Source: Flaviflagellibacter deserti
GTDB lineage: Bacteria > Pseudomonadota > Alphaproteobacteria > Rhizobiales > Methylopilaceae
NCBI RefSeq assembly: GCF_042652085.1
Contig: NZ_JBHSJF010000008.1
Coordinates: forward strand, 440,793 to 504,792
Direction: 5' to 3'
Length of the DNA: 64,000 nucleotides
Under the pieces are notes generated by a model. It searched no databases, had not been told where the DNA came from, and saw only the letters and a program-made list of their open reading frames with translations. Shown piece after piece: positions 1 through 9,364 of this stretch (its first letter is position 1; each line of letters starts with the position of its first letter). The translations under genes and the position numbers were made by a program.

Positions 1-1427
1 GCGTCGGAAGCGACCACGCTTCCCTTGGTCGGTGAATCCGTCCGGCCGGCCTCGCGGGCGATTTCTTCCGCCTTGGTGACAGCGATCCGCGCCGAGTCGA
101 CGCGGCTCATCTGTCCAGCGCCGATGCCGACCGTCGCGCCCCCCTTGGCATAGACGATGGCATTCGACTTCACGTGCTTGACGACGCGCATCGCGAACAG
201 GAGATCGGCGAGTTCCGCACTGGTCGGCGTGCGTTTGGTGACGACCTTCAGTTCCAGATCGTCGACAACCACATTGTCCCGGCTCTGCATCAAGAGGCCG
301 CCGGCGACCGATTTCACGATCAGTCCGCCCGCGCGGGTGTCCGGCAGCCCGCCGGTCAGCAGCAGGCGCAGGTTCTTCTTCGCGCCGATGATCTGGATCG
401 CCTCGTCGCTCGCATCGGGCGCGATGATGACCTCGGTGAAGATTTTCACCATCTCGGCGGCGGCTTCGGCATCGAGCGTGCGGTTGACCGCGACGATGCC
501 GCCGAAGGCCGAGACCGGGTCCGCCGCGAGCGCACGTCGATAGGCCTCCGCGACATCGCCCGCTTCCGCAACGCCGCAGGGATTGGCGTGCTTGATGATC
601 GCGCATGCGGCCGTGTTGGCCGGATCGAACTCGGCGACGAGCTCGAACGCGGCGTCGGTGTCGTTGATATTGTTGTAGGAGAGCTCTTTGCCCTGCACCT
701 GCCGGGCGGTGGCGACGCCGGGGCGCTGGTCCTGCGTCAGCCAGAGGCTTCCGGTCTGGTGCGGGTTTTCGCCGTAGCGCAGCGTCTGGCCGAGGCTCGC
801 CGACATCGCGCCGAACGACATTGCGCTCTCGCCGATATGCCGGGAGAGATAGCTCGCGATCGCCGCGTCATAGGCCGAAGCCCGCGCGAACGCCTTCGCC
901 GCCAGCGCCTCGCGGAACTTCTGGGTGGTCGCGCCGCCGTTCGCGTCCATAGCGCCCAGCACCGCCGCGTAATCCTTAGTATCGACGACGACCGTCACAT
1001 CGGCATGGTTCTTCGCAGCACCGCGGATCATCGCCGGGCCGCCGACATCGATGTTCTCGATCATGTCGTCATGCGGCGCGTTCTTCTTCAGCGTCTCCTC
1101 GAACGGGTAGAGATTGACGACGAGAAGATCGATCGGCGCGATGCCGTGGTCGGCGGCCGACTTCTCGTGCTCCTCATTGCCGCGGATCATCAGGAGGCCG
1201 CCATGCACCGACGGGTGCAGCGTCTTCACGCGGCCGTCCATCATCTCCGGGAAGCCGGTCACATCCGAGACGTCCGAAACGGCGAGGCCTGCATCCTTCA
1301 GCGCCTTCGCGGTGCCGCCGGTCGAGATCAGGGCCACGCCGCGTTCACTGAGCGCCCTCGCGAAGTCGACCAGACCTGTCTTGTCGGAAACGGAGAGAAG
1401 CGCGCGGCGGATCGGGCGGTCGGTCAT
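1..1427 (-). CDS. purH: PurH, bifunctional AICAR transformylase / IMP cyclohydrolase (C-terminus cut by window edge)
   Basis: Cytosolic enzyme for the last two steps of de novo IMP synthesis: formylation of AICAR by 10-formyl-tetrahydrofolate, then ring closure. About 475 codons are visible from the ATG at 1427; the family is about 530 residues, so only the C-terminal end is missing. The N-terminal MGS-like cyclohydrolase domain starts MTDRPIRRALLSVSDKTGL and carries KTLHPSVHG near 1203-1230. The transformylase part shows KHANPCG at 573-593 (Lys near residue 279), the catalytic Lys-His pair of the family. It lies 48 nt downstream of the heparinase-like gene in the same direction, an arrangement common in Hyphomicrobiales. 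Confidence 0.96.
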   Translation of the reverse strand, partial: MTDRPIRRALLSVSDKTGLVDFARALSERGVALISTGGTAKALKDAGLAVSDVSDVTGFPEMMDGRVKTLHPSVHGGLLMIRGNEEHEKSAADHGIAPIDLLVVNLYPFEETLKKNAPHDDMIENIDVGGPAMIRGAAKNHADVTVVVDTKDYAAVLGAMDANGGATTQKFREALAAKAFARASAYDAAIASYLSRHIGESAMSFGAMSASLGQTLRYGENPHQTGSLWLTQDQRPGVATARQVQGKELSYNNINDTDAAFELVAEFDPANTAACAIIKHANPCGVAEAGDVAEAYRRALAADPVSAFGGIVAVNRTLDAEAAAEMVKIFTEVIIAPDASDEAIQIIGAKKNLRLLLTGGLPDTRAGGLIVKSVAGGLLMQSRDNVVVDDLELKVVTKRTPTSAELADLLFAMRVVKHVKSNAIVYAKGGATVGIGAGQMSRVDSARIAVTKAEEIAREAGRTDSPTKGSVVASD

Positions 1428-1475
1428 GGCAAGGTCCGGTGAGGGCAGGGCGGCGCGATAGCACGCCAGGGCACG

Positions 1476-3233
1476 CTAGAACAGAGCCGGTGCCCCAGGT
1501 CCGGCTCCATTGCCGGTATGGGTCAGGCTCCAGGCGACGCGTGTCCCGGCCTTGCGACCGAGTCGAACCACGATCTGCTCGGCCCGGCGCGGGCCGCTGT
1601 CGCCGGCGAAGAACACGCTCTCCTCGACATGGGCCTCCTGCTGGTCCACGGCGAACGTCCAGCAATCGCCGGAGGGGAGCGTCAGCAGGACGCTGTTGCC
1701 GCGTCCGAGCCGCGCGGCACGGACACCGGGATGCAGATGGAAGCGCAGCACGGTGTCGGCGGTCGTGCGCTGACGCACGGGGCGGATGACGTCCATGCCC
1801 TCGACCCGGTTCCCGTCGGCGTGGACGCGAAACGTCCGCTCGTGGACGAGGCCGAGCGGCTTGGCATAGCCGTCATGGATCGCGCGGAGCACCGTCCCGC
1901 CGCGTCCGTCGTCGCGCTTCACGTCGACTTCGTTCGGCCCCTCGCGGACCAGGCGTCCGACAAGCGCGGTGACGAGACGGCCGCGCACGAAACGGCAGGA
2001 CGAGCGGTCGTCGAGCGTCACGGTGGAGTGCGCCGCGGTCTTCCGCGCTGCATCCCGCCAAGGCGCGTGCGAGGGGCCGGGCGCGCCGCAATTGACCACG
2101 AGGCGCTCGGCGCCGACAGACATTTCGAACGACAGCGTCCCGGCATGGGCGGTTTCGCTCAGGCCGAGCGGCGGCGGACGGCCGGTGTCGGCGACGAGGA
2201 CGGTACGGCCTGCCTCGATGCGCTGATAGCCGGAATAGCCGGCATTCATCACCGGCCGGCCCTGGGTGTCGTCGATCGTCAGGATGCTGTCGAGCAACAG
2301 GCGATCGGTCGGCCCCGCGCCGTTGAAGAGTGCGAGATTGCCGTCCGCATGCCGGAAGAAGCGCAGCATCGGCAGCATACGGTCGAGCAACTGCATCATG
2401 CCCTTCGGCGGTTCCATCGAGCGGCGCGCGAAATTCTCCTTCAGCATCAGGAGATCGACGGTCATCGCCAGCAGGTCGTCGGGATTGCGCGTCGCTGGCC
2501 CGCCGTCGAGCAGGACCAGCGCCTTGAGATCCGAGGCAAGAAAGTCGCTGCCCATTCGCAGCGCGCGCGTCGCATCAGGAAGGCAAAGCCCGGCCTGGGT
2601 CAGTGCCACGGCGGCGGTCAGTCGCGGCATTCCCGGAGAAAGGCTGCGGAGATCGCGCTTCAGCCGCTGCTCGTGCCGGACAAGGGAACGAAAGAAGTTC
2701 TTGCGGAAACCGGCGTCCGCCCCGTTCAGCAGGAATGGCGCATGTGTCAGCCAGGAGATCAGCCTGCGCGCTGTGATCGAAGGTCCGCGTCCCGCCTTTC
2801 CCAACCTTTTGGTCGAGATCCATTCGTCGAGCGAAGTGCGCGCGAAGGCGCGTGTCAGTGCCGTGTCGGCGGCGGCAAGATCGGCGAGCCAGCCGAAGCA
2901 ATGGAGCGCTTTCGCCCATTCTTCGGAGGGGGGCGCGATACCGAAAACCGGATTTCCCTTCGTCTCGACCGAATGGCCGGCAAATGCGAAACGGCCGCCA
3001 TAGAGTTCGGCGCCGCGCCGGGCGTCTCCCAGAGCAACCGGCAGAGGCGATAGCAGAAGGTGGTCCGGTTCGGAAAAGGGCGGGCTGAAGCGGAGCAGCC
3101 TCTGGGGCTTCAGCCGCGCGAATGCGCCTCCCGCGAGCAGCGCCGCGAGGCGTGCATTGCTTCTGGTTCGGTCCGCTATCGCCTCAACCGACACGCGTAG
3201 CCCTCTGGCCGATTCGCGAAGAGTAGATGACAT
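1476..3233 (-). CDS. Heparinase II/III family protein
   Basis: 585 residues. The C-terminal half has the beta-rich fold and sequence style of the heparinase II/III-like family (for example GYSGYQRIEAGRTVLVADTG around residue 335-355, and a later HDGYAKPLGLVHERT stretch). The N-terminal half is an alpha-helical toroid-type segment. Family members are polysaccharide lyases, but the alphaproteobacterial proteins sitting between rsmB and purH are not characterised to my knowledge, so a substrate cannot be named. No clear signal peptide is seen; the first 60 residues are basic and not strongly hydrophobic. It is 22 nt downstream of rsmB and probably co-transcribed with it and with purH. Confidence 0.85.
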   Translation of the reverse strand: MSSTLRESARGLRVSVEAIADRTRSNARLAALLAGGAFARLKPQRLLRFSPPFSEPDHLLLSPLPVALGDARRGAELYGGRFAFAGHSVETKGNPVFGIAPPSEEWAKALHCFGWLADLAAADTALTRAFARTSLDEWISTKRLGKAGRGPSITARRLISWLTHAPFLLNGADAGFRKNFFRSLVRHEQRLKRDLRSLSPGMPRLTAAVALTQAGLCLPDATRALRMGSDFLASDLKALVLLDGGPATRNPDDLLAMTVDLLMLKENFARRSMEPPKGMMQLLDRMLPMLRFFRHADGNLALFNGAGPTDRLLLDSILTIDDTQGRPVMNAGYSGYQRIEAGRTVLVADTGRPPPLGLSETAHAGTLSFEMSVGAERLVVNCGAPGPSHAPWRDAARKTAAHSTVTLDDRSSCRFVRGRLVTALVGRLVREGPNEVDVKRDDGRGGTVLRAIHDGYAKPLGLVHERTFRVHADGNRVEGMDVIRPVRQRTTADTVLRFHLHPGVRAARLGRGNSVLLTLPSGDCWTFAVDQQEAHVEESVFFAGDSGPRRAEQIVVRLGRKAGTRVAWSLTHTGNGAGPGAPALF

Positions 3234-3255
3234 CTGCGGCGGAGGTTAGACGAAT

Positions 3256-4572
3256 CTAGCGGCGCACGAGCCGCGCGGCGAAGAATCCGTCGAGCCCGGC
3301 GAGACGGGGTTCTGGATTGGGTAGGTGCGAGGGCAAAGTACGCAATTCGCCCTTGTCGTTGATCGCACTTTCGAGCCCCGGCACCTCCTCCGGACGAACC
3401 GCGTCGCGCTCCAGATCCGGATTGCGGGTCAGCAGGGCCTCGATCTGATTCTCGCCTTCTTCCGGCTCCAGCGAACAGGTCGAATAGACCAATATGCCGC
3501 CGGGTTTCAGCAGACGTACCGCGCCGTCCAGAAGGCGTGTCTGCAGGTCGGCCAACGAAGCGATGTCCTTTTCCGATTTGAGCCAGGCGACGTCCGGATG
3601 GCGGCGGATCGTGCCGGTCGCCGAGCAGGGCGCGTCGAGCAGGATGGCGTCGAACGGGGCCGTATGGAGGGCGGCGGCGTCCGCCGCGATGGTCTGTGCC
3701 TCCAGTCCGAGCCGCTTGAGATTCTCGGTCAGGCGCCGCAAGCGAGGCGCCGAGCGATCCACGGCGGTTACGTCGGCTCCGGCTGCCGCAAGCTGGGCGG
3801 TCTTTCCGCCCGGCGCGGCGCAGAGATCGGCGATCCGCATGCCGGGTTTTGCGTGAAGCAGTTGCGCCGGCAAAGCGGCGGCGGCGTCCTGTACCCACCA
3901 TTCGCCGTCGGAAAATCCGGGAAGCTCCATCACCGGGCCGTGCGGGACGAGCCGGACCGTTCCGGTCGGCAGCGCCCTGCCGCCGAATTTCTCGGCCCAG
4001 CCGGCAGGATCGGTCTTCACGGTGATGTCGAGCGGCGGTTCGTTGCGCTCGCCTTCCGCGATCGCCTTCGCGCCCTCGGCGCCCCACGCCTTCACGCGAC
4101 GAGCCTGAAGCCATTCGGGAACGTCCCGGGACGTGTCGGCGATGAAGGTCGAAAGCTCCTCCCGCTCACGGGCGATGTTCCGCAGCACCGCGTTCACCAG
4201 TCCCGCGAACGGCCGCGCCTGCCGGTCGGCATTGGCCTGGTCGACCGCGACGCCGACGGCGGCGTGGTCCGGAACGTCCATCAGAAGGAGTTGCGCCGCG
4301 CCGGTCAGGAGAATGCTTTCGAGGCTGCCGCGCGGATCGAGCGGCTTCCTGAGATAGCGCGCGACGACCGCGCGCAGATTGCCGAGCCGCCGGAGCGTCG
4401 TTCCCGCGATGGCGCGAGCCAACGCGCGGTCGCGCTGGTCGAGCGCGGCGAACGGGCTTTTCGGATCGTCGAGAGCTTCGTCGAGAGGGCGGCCACGCTG
4501 CAGGACGCCATGGACCAGCTGCGTGGCGGCGCGCCGGGCGGCGAAGCCCGGCGCGTTCATGTTTTCGTTCAT
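3256..4572 (-). CDS. rsmB: RsmB, 16S rRNA (cytosine-967-C5)-methyltransferase
   Basis: Methylates a cytosine in helix 31 of 16S rRNA using S-adenosylmethionine. Residues about 10-140 form the NusB-like RNA-binding domain. The Rossmann methyltransferase follows: AdoMet-binding DLCAAPGGKT at 249-258, motif IV DAPCSATG at 313-320 with one conserved Cys, and the catalytic nucleophile Cys366 in YSTCS. Length (438) is normal for RsmB/Sun. First of a probable rsmB-heparinase-purH operon; the next gene upstream is htpX in the same direction, 31 nt away. Confidence 0.95.
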   Translation of the reverse strand: MNENMNAPGFAARRAATQLVHGVLQRGRPLDEALDDPKSPFAALDQRDRALARAIAGTTLRRLGNLRAVVARYLRKPLDPRGSLESILLTGAAQLLLMDVPDHAAVGVAVDQANADRQARPFAGLVNAVLRNIAREREELSTFIADTSRDVPEWLQARRVKAWGAEGAKAIAEGERNEPPLDITVKTDPAGWAEKFGGRALPTGTVRLVPHGPVMELPGFSDGEWWVQDAAAALPAQLLHAKPGMRIADLCAAPGGKTAQLAAAGADVTAVDRSAPRLRRLTENLKRLGLEAQTIAADAAALHTAPFDAILLDAPCSATGTIRRHPDVAWLKSEKDIASLADLQTRLLDGAVRLLKPGGILVYSTCSLEPEEGENQIEALLTRNPDLERDAVRPEEVPGLESAINDKGELRTLPSHLPNPEPRLAGLDGFFAARLVRR

Positions 4573-4603
4573 CGGGGCCTTATGCCCGCTTTTGCGCGAT
4601 CAA

Positions 4604-5542
4604 TCAGCCCCAGGGGCCGCGCCGTCCCGTATTCCAGGGACTGGCGGGTGCCGCCTGCGGCGCCTGCGCGAAGCCGCCGCGACCGGTCGCGCCCATGCGC
4701 GCGGCCAGATCCTGAAGCGCGGCAATGCGGTTGCCGGTGTCGGGATGGGTCGAGAACAGATTGTCCATCCGCTGGCCGGACAACGGGTTGATGATGAACA
4801 TGTGCGCGGTCGCGGGATTGCGCTCCGCCTCCATGTTCGGGACCTGATGGGCATAGTTCGAGATCTTCGCCAGCGCGGAGGCCAGCGAAAGCGGTTGACC
4901 GCAGATCTCGGCGCCCATTCGGTCGGCTTCATATTCGCGCGACCGCGAGATCGCCATCTGCACGATCATCGCCGCGATCGGCGCGAGGATCATGATCGCG
5001 ATCGAACCGATGATGCCGATACCGCCATTGTTGGAGTCGCGGTTGCCCGAGAACATGAAGGCGAAGTTCGCCAGCATGCCGATCGCGCCAGCAAGCGTCG
5101 CGGTCACCGTCATGGTCAGCGTGTCGTAGTTCTTCACATGCGCGAGTTCGTGCGCCATCACGCCCGCCACCTCGTCGCGGCTGAGCGCGTTGAGCAGTCC
5201 GGTCGAGGCCGCGACCGCCGCGTGTTCCGGGTTGCGGCCGGTGGCGAACGCGTTCGGCTGCGCGCTTTCGATGATGTAGACCTTCGGCATCGGCAGCCCG
5301 GCGCGCTGCGCCAGTTCCTGGACGAGGCCGTAATATTCGGGGGCGCTGCGGGCATCGACCTCCTTGGCGCCGTACATGTGCAGCACCATCGAGCCCGAAT
5401 TCCAGTAGCTGAAGGCGTTCATGGCCAGCGCGACCATGAAGGCAATCATCATGCCGCCGCCACCACCGATGAGGTAGCCGACACCCATGAAGAGGGCCGT
5501 CATGCCGGCAAGCAGGATGGCGGTCCGTGCGTAGTTCATCAA
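4604..5542 (-). CDS. htpX: HtpX, membrane zinc metalloprotease
   Basis: Inner-membrane M48 family protease that degrades damaged membrane proteins, with its active site facing the cytoplasm. 312 residues: two N-terminal membrane segments (about 7-25 and 30-48), zinc motif HELAH at 131-135, third zinc ligand in SREYEADRMGAE near 201-212, and two further hydrophobic segments between (about 143-165 and 175-198). The C-terminus is a Gly/Pro/Ala-rich tail. Two Met codons begin the frame (5542 and 5539); either could be the start. Often heat- or envelope-stress induced in other bacteria, but no operator was recognised here. Confidence 0.94.
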   Translation of the reverse strand: MMNYARTAILLAGMTALFMGVGYLIGGGGGMMIAFMVALAMNAFSYWNSGSMVLHMYGAKEVDARSAPEYYGLVQELAQRAGLPMPKVYIIESAQPNAFATGRNPEHAAVAASTGLLNALSRDEVAGVMAHELAHVKNYDTLTMTVTATLAGAIGMLANFAFMFSGNRDSNNGGIGIIGSIAIMILAPIAAMIVQMAISRSREYEADRMGAEICGQPLSLASALAKISNYAHQVPNMEAERNPATAHMFIINPLSGQRMDNLFSTHPDTGNRIAALQDLAARMGATGRGGFAQAPQAAPASPWNTGRRGPWG

Positions 5543-5627
5543 TTCCTCCAGGCAGCGTTTCCAGACGCCGCGTCGGGACTATATGTTGGCCCGGCGAAAC
5601 TTGCTGCAAGAACGGGACACTACGGTA

Positions 5628-5822
5628 ATGGCGGACCGGAAAGACAATCTCGCGAACGAGCGCTCGCTCAGCGATGCAGCAAAGCGCGCGCTCGCCGAGG
5701 CCGAGCAGCGCCGCGCCGCCGCCGCGCCGGCGGACAAGCCCGTTGAACATCGCGGCCCGAAAGGGCCGGAGCCCATCCGCTACGGCGATTGGGAGATCAA
5801 GGGCATCGCGAGCGACTTCTAG
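5628..5822 (+). CDS. DUF1674 / SdhAF4-like small protein
   Basis: 64 residues from the ATG at 5628; a longer in-frame start at 5583 would add a poorly conserved leader. The C-terminal signature GPEPIRYGDWEIKGIASDF is the hallmark of DUF1674, whose eukaryotic members (SDHAF4) help load FAD-flavinylated SdhA into succinate dehydrogenase. The middle is a charged, Ala/Arg-rich helix. It is divergent from htpX. A role in succinate dehydrogenase assembly is family knowledge; nothing near it here belongs to that complex. Confidence 0.85.
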   Translation: MADRKDNLANERSLSDAAKRALAEAEQRRAAAAPADKPVEHRGPKGPEPIRYGDWEIKGIASDF

Positions 5823-5902
5823 CGTAGGCCTGCTATTGCCCAAGGCTGCCGGCGCGGATAACCTCCCCGCCGTCTTCGTGCCAACAACAAGGGAGGGAGC
5901 GC

Positions 5903-5950
5903 ATGGCATCATCGTTCGCAGTTCTCATCCCCGGCACGGTCCTCGGCTAG
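5903..5950 (+). CDS. Possible 15-codon mini-ORF
   Basis: An ATG at 5903 preceded by a strong GGGAGGGAG Shine-Dalgarno five bases upstream opens a 15-codon frame (MASSFAVLIPGTVLG) ended by TAG. It sits between the SdhAF4-like gene and the ABC exporter, 116 nt before the exporter start. It might be a leader peptide, a remnant of a lost gene, or chance. I do not recognise the peptide. Confidence 0.2.
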   Translation: MASSFAVLIPGTVLG

Positions 5951-6066
5951 GTCCGAACCCGACCGCTTCGGTCGTCTTTTTCGACATTTTCGATCATTTG
6001 GCGCTGCATTCCCGACGGATTCGCGCGCCTGAGCACAGGCCGGCATTCGCGTGCCGGAAGCATGTC

Positions 6067-7860
6067 ATGACCGCTCGTCAGAAAGGCCAGCGGACGGACG
6101 CAATCCGTTCCGTCCTCGGCTTTACGTTCCGCCATTGGCGGCATCAACCGGGCCAGCTCGCGCTGATCGCCTCGACGATCATGCTCGCGACTCTTGCCGA
6201 TATCCTGCTGCCGCTTTTCGCCGGCCGTCTCATCGACGCGCTGTCGGACACCGCGCGCCCGCGTGAGGCCGCGCTCGTCGATGCCCTGTGGGCGTTCGGC
6301 GCCATGGCCGTTCTCGGAATTGTGCTGATAGTGTTCCGCCACATCGCGTGGAGCGGCATCATCCCGTTCACGCTGAAGATCATGTCGGCGGTCGCGCAGG
6401 ATGCGTTCCACCGCGTCCAGCGCTTCTCGTCGGACTGGCATGCCAACACCTTCGCCGGGTCGACGGTGCGGCAGGTCACGCGCGGCATGTGGGCACTCGA
6501 CACGCTGCACGACACGCTTCTGCTCGCGCTCTGGCCCTCGCTCGTCGTGCTGGTCGGGACGATGCTCCTCCTTGGCTTCCACTGGCCGGTGATGGGGATC
6601 GTCATGGCCGTCGGCAGCATTGGCTATGTCGCGCTGACGGTGCTGCTCGCGACCCGCTACATCGCTCCGGCGTCCCGCCTGTCGAATGCCTGGGACACCC
6701 GCATCGGCGGCACTCTGGCCGACGCCATGAGCTGCAACGCCGTGGTGAAGAGCTTCGGCGCGGAAGCGCGCGAGGATCAGCGCCTTGGCGGCGTCATCGC
6801 CAAATGGACGCGCCGTACCGCGCGGACCTGGACACGCCATACCCGCAGCTCAACCTGGCAGATCATGGTTCTGCAGACCCTCCGGCTCGGCGTGATCGCG
6901 CTCGCGATCTGGCTCTGGTGGCAGGGCCGCGCGACGCCGGGCGAGGTCGTCTACGTCATGACCACCTATTTCGTGGTCAACGGCTATCTCCGCGAGATCG
7001 GCCAGCACGTGAACCATCTCCAGCGTTCTGTGAACGACATGGAGGAACTGGTCGGCCTGCACGACACCGCGCTGGGCGTCGAGGACGTGCCGGACGCGAA
7101 GCCGATCCGCATCTCGGGCGGGTTGATCCGCTTCGAGGACGTGTCGTTCCACTATGCGGGTCACGCCACCCCGCTCTACGAGCACCTCGACGTCACGATC
7201 CGCGCGGGTGAGCGCGTCGGCCTGGTCGGCCATTCCGGCTCGGGCAAGACGACCTTCGTCAAGCTGATCCAGCGGCTCTACGACGTCACCGGCGGCCAGG
7301 TGCTGATCGATGGGCAGGACGTCTCGCAGGCAACCCAGAGTTCGCTCCGCGCGCAGATCGCCATCGTCCAGCAGGAGCCGGTCCTGTTCCACCGCACGCT
7401 GGCGGAGAACATCGCCTATGCGCGTCCGGGGGCATCCATGGCCGAGATCGAGGAGGCGGCACGGCTCGCCAATGCCGACGGCTTCATCGAGCGGCTGCCG
7501 AAGGGCTACCAGACTTTGGTTGGCGAGCGCGGCGTCAAGCTGTCTGGCGGCGAGCGCCAGCGCGTCGCCCTCGCGCGAGCTTTCCTCGCCAATGCGCCGA
7601 TCCTGATCCTCGACGAGGCAACGTCGAGCCTCGACTCGGAATCGGAGGCCTTGATCCAGCAGGCGATGAACCGGCTGATGCGCGGCCGTACCGCGATCGT
7701 CATCGCCCACCGTCTGTCGACGGTGCGCACGCTCGACCGAATCCTCGTCTTCGAGCAAGGCAGGATCGTCGAGCAGGGCAAGCACGATACGCTTCGCGCC
7801 ATGCCAGGCGGCCACTATCGCCGTCTGTTCGAGACGCAGGTCGAGGCGGCTTTGGTGTGA
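6067..7860 (+). CDS. ABC exporter, fused permease/ATPase (MsbA/ABCB type)
   Basis: 597 residues from the ATG at 6067, the usual length of a half-size ABC exporter; upstream in-frame sequence overlaps the previous gene and is not credible. Six membrane segments fill about residues 25-330. The ATPase has Walker A GHSGSGKTT at 388-396, signature LSGGERQR at 492-499 and Walker B ILILDEATSS from 512. It would work as a homodimer exporting lipids, drugs or peptides; sequence alone does not say which. Neighbouring genes give no clue to substrate. The downstream extensin-like gene starts 37 nt later on the same strand. Confidence 0.9.
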   Translation: MTARQKGQRTDAIRSVLGFTFRHWRHQPGQLALIASTIMLATLADILLPLFAGRLIDALSDTARPREAALVDALWAFGAMAVLGIVLIVFRHIAWSGIIPFTLKIMSAVAQDAFHRVQRFSSDWHANTFAGSTVRQVTRGMWALDTLHDTLLLALWPSLVVLVGTMLLLGFHWPVMGIVMAVGSIGYVALTVLLATRYIAPASRLSNAWDTRIGGTLADAMSCNAVVKSFGAEAREDQRLGGVIAKWTRRTARTWTRHTRSSTWQIMVLQTLRLGVIALAIWLWWQGRATPGEVVYVMTTYFVVNGYLREIGQHVNHLQRSVNDMEELVGLHDTALGVEDVPDAKPIRISGGLIRFEDVSFHYAGHATPLYEHLDVTIRAGERVGLVGHSGSGKTTFVKLIQRLYDVTGGQVLIDGQDVSQATQSSLRAQIAIVQQEPVLFHRTLAENIAYARPGASMAEIEEAARLANADGFIERLPKGYQTLVGERGVKLSGGERQRVALARAFLANAPILILDEATSSLDSESEALIQQAMNRLMRGRTAIVIAHRLSTVRTLDRILVFEQGRIVEQGKHDTLRAMPGGHYRRLFETQVEAALV

Positions 7861-7897
7861 CGGATCGCGGCGCGCGCTTCCGGCGTTATGGGTCGCG

Positions 7898-8629
7898 ATG
7901 AGCGACCAGGCCAAGCCAACAATACAGAGACCGCCTCCGAAACGGTGGCGGTCTCCCAATCCGGGCTCGATCGTCCTCCGCCTCCTGACAGCATTGTTCC
8001 TCATAGTGGTTGTCGGCTTCGTCTATATCGACCGCCACGCGCCGCTGAACCCCTCCGCGCCGCCGAACATCGTCACCGGGCTCCAGCTCCAATTGATGCG
8101 CGCCTTTCCCGAGCGCTGCGTGGCCGCGCTCGCCCGCGCCGACAATCTTTCTTTCGCCCTCTCGCCGCGTCCGATCGACAACGGCTGCGGCTATCCCGAC
8201 GGCATATCCATTTCCCGCTCCGGCGTGTCCTATGGCGGGGCCGTCGTGCTGCGCTGTCCGGCAGCGGTCGCGCTCGTGATGTGGGAGCGGCACGTCCTGC
8301 AACCGGAAGCGCAGCGCGTCTTCGGCAAGCGCGTCGCCTCGGTCGAGACCTACGGCACCTATTCCTGCCGCAACGTCTACAATCGCGAGGACGCCCGCCG
8401 CAGCCAGCACGCGACGGCCAACGCCATCGACGTCGCGGGGATCACGCTGCAGGGAGGTCCGGCGATTACCGTCAGGCGCGGCTGGGAGTCAGGCGAGCAG
8501 GGGCGCTTTCTCAGGGCGATACGCGATGGCGCCTGCGGCTTGTTCCGCGTGGTTCTCTCGCCCGATTACAACAGGGCGCACGCCGATCATTTGCATCTCG
8601 ACATGGGGCGCTGGATGGCCTGCCGCTGA
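7898..8629 (+). CDS. Extensin-like family protein (LAS/M15-type metallohydrolase fold)
   Basis: 243 residues. A Pro/Arg-rich cytoplasmic start is followed by a membrane anchor at about 25-44, then a periplasmic domain. Four Cys (74, 97, 120, 157) are spread through it with a fifth at 213. Residues 169-178 (RSQHATANAID) and 229-235 (ADHLHLD) give the S-x-H-x6-D and H-x-H pattern of zinc peptidases of the LAS group, which cut peptidoglycan cross-links. Proteins of this type are annotated extensin-like in Rhizobiales; a wall-hydrolase role is inferred from the motif. Its stop codon directly abuts that of msrA on the other strand. Confidence 0.85.
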   Translation: MSDQAKPTIQRPPPKRWRSPNPGSIVLRLLTALFLIVVVGFVYIDRHAPLNPSAPPNIVTGLQLQLMRAFPERCVAALARADNLSFALSPRPIDNGCGYPDGISISRSGVSYGGAVVLRCPAAVALVMWERHVLQPEAQRVFGKRVASVETYGTYSCRNVYNREDARRSQHATANAIDVAGITLQGGPAITVRRGWESGEQGRFLRAIRDGACGLFRVVLSPDYNRAHADHLHLDMGRWMACR

Positions 8630-9265
8630 TCAGAGCCCGGCATGGGCCTTCTCGCCCCAGACCGCGCGAAGCCGCGCCTCGCGCTGGCAGCCGATCAGAT
8701 AGGCTTGGTAATGGCCGGGATTGGTCTTGGCGAAATCCTGATGTTCCGGGCCGGCGGGCGTGAAGAGGCTCGCCGGGCGGATTTCGGTCGTCACCGTCTG
8801 GTTCAGGTCCTTGCCGACTTCGATCTTCGACGTTTCCGCCAATCGCTTCTGCGCGTCGCCCTCGACGAACACCGCCGTGCGGTACTGGTCGCCGAAATCG
8901 CAGAACTGCCCGTAATCATTGGTCGGGTCGATGTCGTGCCAATAGATGTCGAGCAGCTTGTCGTACGTGATCTTCTTCGGGTCGTATGTCACCTGCACGG
9001 CTTCGAGATGGCCCGTCTTGCCGCGCACGACCTCGTTGTAGGTCGGGTTCTCGGTCTTCCCGCCCATGAAGCCCGACACCGCCGAAATGACGCCCGGCTG
9101 TCCGTCGAACGCTTTCTCGATTGACCAGAAGCAGCCACCCGCGAAGGTGGCGACCGCTGGTCGTCCGTCATCGTCGGGGTCTTCCGCGCGAGCCTGGAAC
9201 AGGCTCGCCCCTCCTGCGATTGAAAGTGCACTCAGGACGGCGCCGACGATCAAGTGGATGTGCAT
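8630..9265 (-). CDS. msrA: MsrA, exported peptide-methionine (S)-S-oxide reductase
   Basis: Reduces the S-epimer of methionine sulfoxide in proteins. The chosen ATG at 9265 has GGAG eight bases upstream; further Mets at 9271 and 9301 are possible starts. Residues 1-28 form a signal peptide ending near QARA, so the enzyme is probably periplasmic. The catalytic motif GGCFWSIEKAF places Cys at residue 45, followed by the conserved GHLEAVQVTYDP and DIDPTNDYGQFCD segments. Cysteines in FCDFG and IGCQRE may serve as resolving residues. Convergent with the extensin-like gene with no spacer. Confidence 0.94.
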   Translation of the reverse strand: MHIHLIVGAVLSALSIAGGASLFQARAEDPDDDGRPAVATFAGGCFWSIEKAFDGQPGVISAVSGFMGGKTENPTYNEVVRGKTGHLEAVQVTYDPKKITYDKLLDIYWHDIDPTNDYGQFCDFGDQYRTAVFVEGDAQKRLAETSKIEVGKDLNQTVTTEIRPASLFTPAGPEHQDFAKTNPGHYQAYLIGCQREARLRAVWGEKAHAGL

Positions 9266-9364
9266 GGGCATCACTCCGGACGCGATGTGCGCGGGACGCA
9301 TGAGATACGCCTGATTATGGCGTTTGGACGCCGGAACCCTCCAGCGCGCGTCAACTCGGCGTGA

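Noticed and set aside
1518..3053. Long open frames opposite real genes (for example 1518-3053, 3325-4791, 55714-57129, 61247-62716)
   Set aside because: They are frame shadows caused by high GC; their proteins are Arg/Ala-rich without motifs, while the other strand encodes recognisable proteins.
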